From Trachythela sp. YZ-2020 (Eukaryota; Cnidaria; Anthozoa; Malacalcyonacea; Clavulariidae), in contig JADLSH010000162.1 in the NCBI GenBank assembly GCA_016169945.1, positions 806,001-870,000 of the forward strand: 64,000 nt of DNA, in the 5' to 3' direction. How positions within the stretch are numbered: position 1 is the first letter of the stretch; the number at the start of each line of letters is the position of its first letter. The notes under the pieces are model-generated. The model was given only the letters and a program-made list of their open reading frames with translations, made no database searches and was not told the DNA's origin. Position numbers and translations under genes: made by a program. Positions 58,001 through 64,000 of the stretch are shown one piece after another.

Positions 58001-60335
58001 ACTAAACACAGCATATCACTACCATTTCCTCTATACATATATATACTTATATAGGATTAGTCCGTAAGTAATTGTTGAGGAAATATATGTAAAATAGTTT
58101 ATATAACTTAATCCAAGTATCCAACCAGTGTGGCGCGCGAAAACACAGGTTTTCAAAAACGCTTGCTTGTGTTCGTGTTGTTTGCTCTGATTCTTGCTGA
58201 ATTGCTTGTCTCGAACTGGATATATTGATCATTAATCTGCAAGCAATATCTTACTAAGACAACATAATGCTCTACACTGTCCTGGGTTCTTTTTAATCTA
58301 TCTCTGACAAGTCAATACAAGCCATATTTTCAGCGGTGATTTTAAGTCAAATCTCGACGAACATTACGTAAGGATTTGCCACTTTCTCTGTAGACATTTT
58401 CCTGGTCTTGCTGTAAGATTTTTTCCATAATGAACGACGAAATGAATAAGTAAAGCCCGAAAATAATGAAAGCGTATGTTACAATAAGTGCTAGTGTGGA
58501 CGGTCGAAAACGATCCGAAGACGTTGATGTGGACGCAGATATTTTTATGCGTTTTTGAAATATCAAAAACGAAGGTACTCGAAAACGGATTAGTGTGGGC
58601 GTAGCCGAGAAGTTTTAAAACTTCTCGTTCTTTAAGGCTGCGCCCACACCAACCGTTTTCGAGTCCCTTCGAATTTTAGTACGGCGCCAAGACTCAAGTA
58701 TAGATGTCTGACATTTCCATCTAGACGAACTAAACTATTATGCAAGCCCTGTAAATAGAACCTGTCGCGTTCTTTAAGAATACCTTTCGTTCTGTCCTTG
58801 GGATAATGCAATTCACTAATTAAGTAGTTTTGGATAAAAGCGGTGGAATTATTTATTAAAAAAACGTAGACTCAATTGTAGTTAAATAGACAATAGAGCG
58901 TGATCTAGAATTTGATCCCAAATTATGGCTGATATTTTCGTGAAGATTTTCCATTCCGCGAAGGGGTAGTCGGGAATGATAATGTTGCCTAATAAAAACC
59001 TGTCAAGCCGCAGAGATGGTCTTTGATTACACCTAATTCATTGCGGCAAATACCCGCTTTTGACACTTGCAAATATTTCATTGACACAACCTGTGACGCA
59101 ATTTCCGACACAGAACGATGTTAGCTAAAAATATATTCGCAGAGAAATTGCGAGCATGAATCTCGTTTTACTTTGCCGATATTTTTCTTACTAAACATGC
59201 CCAGAAGACAACAAAGAAATGAATGAGAATGATAATGTCGGTGAAGTGAAACGCGGGCTATGTTCATTGTTTTTCTGTGCGTACATTTCTACATAGCATG
59301 ACTCTGCGCAAATCGCTTTAATCTTTTATCAACATCCTCGATTATGCTTAATATAGCCGACCCCTTAGCTGAATATATTGTGTTTGATCCATATATAAAC
59401 ATAATTAATTCCGTGTGAATTGTTGTAAATGTGACTCGCAATAAATTCGCGCTGTTTTCTTCATACTGGAGCTGTGTGAGGTCTTTTATATACCTTCCGG
59501 TTTTTCACGTAAAAAGTAATTGTTTCAACTGATTTTTATTATCTTACAACCTTTGTTACGACACACCTGGCGATTCCTCACCAGTGTTGTTTTGGCTTTG
59601 CTTAGTAAAGAATCACATTCTAGACTCTACACTTTATAATACATTTGATTTGGTCTGTACGCGATTTGCCCGGCGAAGTATTTCGATCAAGCGAACTGAT
59701 TTTTCTAAGTTCGACCAAATGAAGGTGGAGAGTCTTAAATTTAGCTTCTTTTTGACCGAAAATAGTCCTCATAAGAGTCGCTAGGTGTGTGTGTCTAAAC
59801 AAAGCCGGCGCGATATTCAATAAATCAATAATACGAAACTTTGCCGGTTAAGAGTAGTTTGAAATGGTCGAAATCTCGCGCGACGAACTCACAAACTAAT
59901 TAAAAATATAATTACATTTACTACATGTTATATTAATAGCTACTTGCGATTTTTAGCCTTGATTTTTCCTGGCTTGTCTGAGCGTTAATTAGATGACCAA
60001 TACGAACTCATTCAAATATATAGGCAATTATCCTAACAATTTTATACATTCTATACGGTTCTATCCGTTCACATGCTTAAAAAATACCTAAATGCGCTGT
60101 AAAAAATCGCTTTGCTTAAAAATACGAAACACGTAGCAACTGGTAAAACAAGCAAAATTTCACGCTACGTTGACGTCGCATATTTCTCACGCTAAAAACA
60201 CTGAATACAGCAAAAACTCACTTTATCGGGGACCAGTGCCGGCAGAGGGCAGAGGAGAGTCGGTGTCAATACCAGTATTAAAAACCTTTTACATTCCACC
60301 AAAGTCTTCCAAATCGTAGCGAGTCCAAAAGCCAT
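43038..60335 (-). CDS. SLC13 (A2/A3/A5-like): SLC13 family sodium-coupled di/tricarboxylate cotransporter, thirteen exons
   Basis: Exons in order: 60222-60335, 52661-52926, 50452-50778, 49760-49775, 48936-49069, 48140-48259, 46960-47076, 45697-45801, 45185-45303, 44780-44898, 44114-44275, 43857-43994, 43038-43202. GT-AG throughout, phases consistent, 633 residues (human NaCT 568). Both signature SNT motifs are present: [12 protein letters not shown] (144-146) and [15 protein letters not shown] (518-520). These contribute to sodium and carboxylate binding in the VcINDY/NaCT fold. Also seen: [69 protein letters not shown] and a WANI C-terminal motif. The protein probably imports succinate, citrate or similar anions with sodium at the plasma membrane; the paralogue cannot be fixed. 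The start has a good context (ACAATGG). An enlarged hydrophilic loop (about 160-240) contains a decapeptide repeat. One exon is only 16 nt. Confidence 0.92.
43570..43665 (+). repeat. Dispersed repeat, copy 1 (ATATGGCGGCCATAAGCC family)
   Basis: Matches 44654-44745 in the same orientation (CACACCAATATGG, AAAACGTTCTAAAACTCATT, GGAAGCTATATTTCTC). A reversed fragment is at about 44478. The second copy ends about 35 bp from an SLC13 donor. Confidence 0.8.
45355..45660 (-). repeat. 114-bp satellite array, inverted, about 2.7 copies, filling an SLC13 intron
   Basis: The intron is 45304-45696, so the array occupies about three quarters of it and lies within 40-50 bp of both splice sites. It is in sense orientation relative to the minus-strand gene. 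Confidence 0.95.
46431..46602. mobile_element. Near-perfect 172-bp palindrome (MITE)
   Basis: Arms of about 80 bp with few mismatches around the centre CTGGAACGGATCCGG. Ends are AAGGCTGATTTCCATTCAGT and its complement. Arms contain GTCGCGCGATCGAC and GCGATCGTTTTC. Lies in the SLC13 intron between exons 46960-47076 and 45697-45801. Confidence 0.92.
47135..47625 (-). repeat. 114-bp satellite array, inverted, about 4 copies
   Basis: Begins about 60 bp from the SLC13 exon ending at 47076. One copy has a duplicated GTAACTAGTAAC at the TAGTAAC step (about 47298), a slippage event. Confidence 0.95.
48283..48672 (+). repeat. 114-bp satellite array, about 3.4 copies, next to an SLC13 acceptor
   Basis: Starts only about 24 bp upstream, in gene sense, of the acceptor of exon 48140-48259. 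It is in forward orientation, opposite to the array at 47135-47625, so the exon sits between inverted arrays. Confidence 0.95.
48695..48905. mobile_element. TTAACCCATT-type MITE, diverged copies
   Basis: AACTCATTAAGCCGCAATGC, CTGTCTAACGCCAGACCATT and CTTGTTAACGCCAGATGATT mark two degraded units. Confidence 0.65.
49915..50205. mobile_element. Two or three tandem TTAACCCATT-type MITE copies
   Basis: AACCCATTAGCTGGCAATGC and AGGGTACTGCCAGTTAATGG alternate, with GTCTCTTGTTAACCCATT between. The copies are head-to-tail, unlike the solitary copies elsewhere. Confidence 0.8.
50520..50603 (-). repeat. In-frame 30-bp coding repeat in the SLC13 loop
   Basis: Three head-to-tail copies encode [18 protein letters not shown] and [10 protein letters not shown] in the hydrophilic loop after the first SNT motif. 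The period is exactly ten codons, so length changes keep the frame. Vertebrate members have a loop here but, as far as I recall, no such repeat. Confidence 0.85.
51450..51636 (+). repeat. Poly-G run and TACTGG hexamer microsatellite
   Basis: Ten G at about 51450, a duplicated ATAGACATGTTGGTAGTGGT segment, then about 15 copies of GGTACT from 51545 to 51636. The open frame across it (alternating Val-Leu) is an artefact of the repeat. Confidence 0.95.
52151..52493. mobile_element. Long inverted repeat, 150-bp arms
   Basis: Arms 52151-52301 and 52342-52493 are complementary with scattered mismatches (GAGATAGCTGC, CATTTTTGGAA, GAATTAGCTAAA, GAAGTGAAGTTGAAGTTAGA). The loop is only about 40 bp. Lies in SLC13 intron 2. 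Confidence 0.88.
53250..54118 (+). repeat. 114-bp satellite array, about 7 copies, in SLC13 intron 1
   Basis: Forward orientation, with a distorted first copy (duplicated TCAGTT step near 53300) and a truncated last copy. Variants GTGTCACTGCAGGAGG and CCTAGAAGTCCAGTAAAGG are private to this array. Confidence 0.95.
54359..54400 (+). other. Short THAP-like start (CVVFGCSC)
   Basis: ATG at about 54361 reads [15 protein letters not shown] then a stop. The Cys-x-Val-x-Gly-Cys-Ser spacing is that of the N terminus of THAP zinc fingers, which occur in P-element-like transposases. Nothing downstream in any frame continues the domain, so at most this is a fragment. Confidence 0.25.
54793..55112. mobile_element. 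Inverted-repeat element, same family as 25724-26057
   Basis: The left arm begins ATGACGCGTTCTGCGTCGGG and passes through GCTGAGACTGGAAGAATTAA. The right arm is the complement through TTATGATTCAACTG. The AT-rich centre holds the mirrored GAACAGTTGAATACTTTGAT. Confidence 0.85.
55169..55480. mobile_element. MITE with TACAGGGTGTAT ends
   Basis: The ends TACAGGGTGTATC and ATACACCCTGTA continue into arms of about 85 bp containing AATCCAACTTTGACTGGTTG and GCGTCAAATACTGGGTTAAA. Solo end fragments of the family occur at about 14730 and 38240. Confidence 0.85.
56381..57672. mobile_element. Long inverted-repeat transposon-like element with a nested MITE
   Basis: The left end is TAAAGCCTCGTACAGACGAG and the right end CTCGTCTGTTCTACGGGGCTTTA in complement. 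Inner segments also mirror: AAGGAAATGCGCAGTACG (57300) against CGTACTGCGCATTTCCTTG (56576), and GATCTAGTTGAGCGACC against GGCCACTCGACTAGATC. The middle (about 56650-57230) has no recognisable transposase. The right arm is interrupted by the MITE at 57413-57564. Confidence 0.82.
57413..57564. mobile_element. 152-bp MITE with 20-bp TIRs and 9-bp target duplication
   Basis: The ends TAGACTTGCTACAAGTCGAC and GTCGACTTGTAGCAAGTCTA are perfect complements. GTAAAACTT flanks both sides (57404-57412 and 57565-57573). A 9-bp duplication suggests a Mutator-like origin. It is inserted into the right arm of the larger element, so it is younger. Confidence 0.9.
58570..58671. mobile_element. Short palindromic MITE
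   Basis: CGAAGGTACTCGAAAACGGA and CCGTTTTCGAGTCCCTTCG bracket GTGTGGGCGTAGCC / GGCTGCGCCCACAC, with a central GAGAAGTTTTAAAACTTCTC palindrome. Confidence 0.85.
59090..59310 (-). repeat. Reversed copy of the 37075-37340 repeat
   Basis: AACAAAGAAATGAATGAGAA, GTCGGTGAAGTGAAACGC and CGCAGAGAAATTGCGAGC match the earlier copy in complement. It lies about 1 kb downstream, in gene sense, of SLC13 exon 1. Confidence 0.7.
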
Positions 60336-60567
60336 TGTTGCGAACTGCGACACGCTGTTAGTTACTCTGCTTTATAAACATTGGACAATCGTATCAGTCA
60401 TGTCACAGCAAAATCTGACAGGAAATTTGAGCTAGTGTATTAGGTCATGCAAATTCATGCACCAATATCTGAATACCATGACAATTGCAAGGTTTAAGAA
60501 TAAATTAAATTGCTATATATATTACAAGGTATTAAATCCATTAACTGGCAGTACCCTACCACCAACA

Positions 60568-60600
<33 letters not shown>

Positions 60601-61035
60601 ACTACAAGTAGGGCGCATTGTAAGATAAACTCGAACGCGTGGTGCCAGTCTTCGTTAGAGTCTAAAGCCTTGTTCACATGAGTGAGATAAGCTGAAACAG
60701 AAATTCTGTACAAATGAAAACTTTCCCTCCAGGGCTTTTTTTATTATTATGGTACAATCGACAGTTTCAAAGACAAGTTTATTGCAATATGTTTACAAAA
60801 CTAGGAATTGCAAATACGCTAAAAATTTAAAAATATTAAAGCGGAAAGAATTTGGTTTTGAAATGTCTTCTGTTCCGGCTTAGCTTATGCTTAGAGGCTT
60901 GTGCTTATACTTGTGCTTGTGTCGACGTTTGTGTTGCACACTTCACTGCATCTCTTTGTTTTACCTTTTCTATCCTTCCTTATGCTTGTGCTTATCTCAC
61001 TCGTGTGAACTGTGCTTATCTCACTCGCGCTTAAC
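60336..61035. other. SLC13 upstream region; repeats only
   Basis: Contains one TTAACCCATT-type MITE (60531-60636) and T/G-rich text with CTTGTGCTTATACTTGTGC repeats near 60900. No TATA box or gene could be assigned with confidence. Confidence 0.45.
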
Positions 61036-61214
61036 GAAGATTTGGCGGTTGAGTAGTATAAAACTACCTGAAAAATACAGTAAGAGAACTATGACGTTTC
61101 GAGCGAAGGCACTTCGTCTCGGTCTGGAAGTTAGTCACTAGCCCGAAGCGTCGACCGAAGTTCTTATTGTACTTTTCAGGTAGATTTGTCCCGCTACTCA
61201 ACCGCCGAATCTTT
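61036..61214. mobile_element. Palindromic MITE with GGCGGTTGAGTAG ends
   Basis: AAGATTTGGCGGTTGAGTAG mirrors CTACTCAACCGCCGAATCTT. Inner CTACCTGAAAAATACA mirrors GTACTTTTCAGGTAG. It is directly followed by a TTAACCCATT-type MITE (61214-61320). Confidence 0.82.
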
Positions 61215-61320
61215 ACTGGCAATACCCTACCACTGACGAGTAAAATCGTTTGGCGTTAGAGAGAGTAGCATACTAAAGTATAGGACGCATCTTGGCGCAT
61301 TGCAAGCCAATGGTTAAAAG

Positions 61321-62214
61321 ACTTTCGCGAGTCAGAAGTTCGTCCGGGTTGGCGCGGGAAGAAAGTCGTCAATGGAAGCTGTCTGGCCAGTGGTATTGAG
61401 GTGTACTTGGGTGTGTAAATGACGCATCGACACTTAAAAGAATATACTACACGGTACGTGTTTCTACCTTAACAGACAAAGGGAGCAGCATGCGCAATCT
61501 CACATTCACAAGCATTCTGTCGCATCTCAATGCCATTGGCCACCTTAGTCTCTTCTCCAACCCTATGAACTTCTAACTGGCGAAAGTCTTCTAATCTCAA
61601 AATTCAAAACTTCCTTAAGGCAAGGAGTTCTGTCCCTCTTTCCTATTTTGATTCCCGCACCCACTCTCAATTCCTTGTATGTAATACCATTGTAATATGG
61701 TGATTTAATTTATTCATAGCCCTTGTCATTGCAATTTTACTGTAGTCTAAAGATGTCTTGAGTTAAGTCGAAGCGTCACTTTTAATAAAACTTATATATA
61801 TATTTGTGTGTATGGCTCTATTTAAAGCATTATGCTGGGCTCTTGTTTTCATTATACGGAACACGTTTACCGCCAGGAAAATCACTCGTGACGTAACCTT
61901 GGCAACTGGCCATTGTCTTTTGAAGTGAGAAAATTCTGAAACTTCAGCAAACTTTTCTTTCGACTGACTTATTTCTTATCGATAACACAAAATTCCATAT
62001 CCTTTTCGATGTCATAGATTACTTTTGCAAAACTTGAGAAAGCCTTAACTCTTCTTCTCAAATATAGGGTCACCTTATTTAATATTTATCAGATTAATGG
62101 TTCGTTTTTTAATCACCTTTTTATGTCGATTTAATGTTCAACCTGAAGGCGAGAAAGCTGATTATCTTTCCTTACAAAACTTACTCAAAACAAATTTCCT
62201 TACAAAACAAATTT
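61321..62214. other. Intergenic stretch; no gene seen
   Basis: AT-rich, short frames only, no repeat family recognised from elsewhere in the window. Confidence 0.4.
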
Positions 62215-63215
62215 CCTTACAAACAACAAAAAAGGATACCATTATGCTTCAACCATCCAGTCAATTTAATGCAGATCAGTGGCTCACTGAACTGTATAAT
62301 AATACTGGATAGAAATCCTACCTATGAGTACTTCACCTATTAAAAATGAAATGGTTCAAGAATCCAGTTAATTAAATGCAGATCAGTGGCTCACTGAACT
62401 GTATAATAATACTGGATAGAAATCCTACCTATGAGTACTTCATCTATTAAAAATGAAATGGTTCAACCATCCAGTCAATTTAATGCAGATCAGTGGCTCA
62501 CTGAACTGTATAATAATACTGGATAGAAATCCTACCTATGAGTACTTCATCTATTAAAAATGAAATGGTTCAACAATCCAGTTAATTAAATGCAGATCAG
62601 TGGCTCACTGAACTGTATAATAATACTGGATAGAAATCCTACCTATGAGTACTTCATCTATTAAAAATGAAATGGTTCAACCATCCAGTCAATTTAATGC
62701 AGATCAGTGGCTCACTGAACTGTATAATAATACTGGATAGAAATCCTACCTATGAATACTTCATCTTGTATAAATGAAATGGTTCAACCATCCAGTCAAT
62801 TTAATGCAGATCAGTGGCTCACTGAACTGTATAATATTACTGGATGGAAATCCTACCATGATTCATCTATTAAAAATGAATGGTTCAACTATGCAGAAGG
62901 ACATCTATCCAGTGTTTATCATAGATCTGAGCCACTGATCTGCATTAAATTGACTGGATGGTTGAACCATTTCATTTATACAAGATGAAGTACTGATGTG
63001 AAGGACATCTATCCAGTATTTACTATAGAGTTCAGTGAGCCACTGATCTGCATTAAATTGACTGGATGGTTGAACCATTTCATCTATACAAGATGAAGTA
63101 CTGATGTGAAGGACATCTATCCAGTGTTACTATAGAGTTCAGTGAGCCACTGATCTGCATTAAATTGACTGGATGGTTGAACCATTTCATCTATACAAGA
63201 TGAAGTACTCAGGAA
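62215..63215. repeat. About 110-bp tandem repeat that flips orientation
   Basis: Roughly six forward units (ATCCAGTCAATTTAATGCAG, CAGTGGCTCACTGAACTG, AATACTGGATAGAAATCC) run to about 62880. Then three reversed units read GCCACTGATCTGCATTAAAT to 63210. Alternate forward units carry CAACCATCCAGTCAATTTAA or a variant with AATCCAGTTAATTAAA. Each unit is bounded by ATCCAGT and ACTGGAT. Confidence 0.93.
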
Positions 63216-63579
63216 TAGGACTTTAAAGTTTAAATGGCGCCATGTTTGAATTTGTTCTTTTACTTAATTGAAAACTTCTTTAAACGAATTCTTTGCTGAA
63301 GAAATATTTACTTCGTAAACTGTCCAGTAAGTATTTTGTTTTGTTGATTGATTTATAGTTTAAATTAGCATGTTTTATATTAACTATTTATAACTGTTGA
63401 AATTAACGCGTGGTCGTATTAAAATTAGTTTAGGTATTTTGAATCATCTTTATAAATAAAGTAGTTCAACTTCAGCGTTATTTGGTCCTATAAATGGTTG
63501 GAAAGTCTGTTAAGATAGTTACGTTCAAACACAAACCACAGCAACTTTTTGCAATGTCAAAAGACCATTTATCTCACAG

Positions 63580-64000
63580 GGTTTGTGCTACTCCTTGAAG
63601 TCCATAAACACTACTTGAATGAAATTCAGAATTTCAAGGGCGCTTGAAAAGCCCTTGAAACTTACAGTTTTCTAAAAATTCCTTAAATACTCCTTGAATA
63701 CTTTCTCGAAAGAAAAGTAAAATCCATAGACCATAGTATAAAATTTTGTTAGTTGGTAAAATAATTGTGATGATAAAGACACGAGAAACGGAGAAAAGCA
63801 AGATGTTAAATAGATACAACTGGTAAAGTGTTGTTACATAGGGATAACGTAAGGAATTGTTCAATTTGGAGGTCCTTGAAAAATGCTATTTTGCTCCTTG
63901 AAAACTCCTAGATTTCTCCTTGAATTCACCTTTCAAGTGAGCAGGGACGTAGCCAGAACTTTCAAAGGGGGGGAGCCCTGCTCTTCATTCCTTGGGGGGG
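63580..64000. repeat. CCTTGAA-rich dispersed repeat with G-run edge, cut by the window end
   Basis: CTCCTTGAA or CCTTGAAA occurs about ten times. The stretch ends with ACGTAGCCAGAACTTTCAAA and two G runs. It looks like the terminus of a transposon family continuing beyond the window. Confidence 0.5.

Noticed and set aside
58342..58566. 74-codon minus-strand frame with a possible membrane segment
   Set aside because: Its N terminus lies at the edge of a palindromic MITE and no homologue or splice partner was apparent.

Overview
This is nuclear DNA from an animal, most likely a cnidarian or another early-branching invertebrate. It is AT-rich and repeat-dense, and its genes have many small exons with GT-AG introns. 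Four host genes could be assembled by hand from splice sites, reading phase and remembered vertebrate protein families. No database search was run. The cnidarian placement is an inference from protein divergence and the look of the dispersed repeats.

Layout. 370-3685: an hAT-family DNA transposon with an 8-bp target duplication and a frameshifted transposase. 4692-8522 (-): a Pitchfork/CIMAP3 (pifo) ciliary gene in seven exons, with a good RFX X-box 126 bp upstream of its ATG. About 9070-13830: a tandem array of roughly 29 tRNA-Asp-like units of about 159 bp, lying between two divergently transcribed genes. 14781-16605 (+): NDUFAF4, a complex I assembly factor, three exons. 17558-41724 (+): MFSD13A/TMEM180, sixteen exons found and one conserved exon not found. 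43038-60335 (-): an SLC13 sodium-coupled carboxylate transporter, thirteen exons, 633 residues, convergent with MFSD13A. 60336-64000: no gene seen, only repeats.

The rest is repeat. A 114-bp satellite occurs as about ten arrays in both orientations. It fills introns of pifo, MFSD13A and SLC13 and often stops within 15-100 bp of a splice site. Two arrays of about 2 kb in opposite orientation bracket MFSD13A exons 8 and 9. A 7.9-kb array of a unit of about 20 bp (28759-36690) occupies the intron where the missing MFSD13A exon should be. An AGTTC-type VNTR fills another intron. Many palindromic MITE-like elements are scattered throughout, two carrying telomere-like tracts.

The four genes do not form one pathway: one is ciliary, one mitochondrial, two are membrane transport. 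The most unusual material is the architecture: the tRNA-like array in a divergent promoter interval, intron-filling satellites that fold into hairpins, and inverted arrays around exons.
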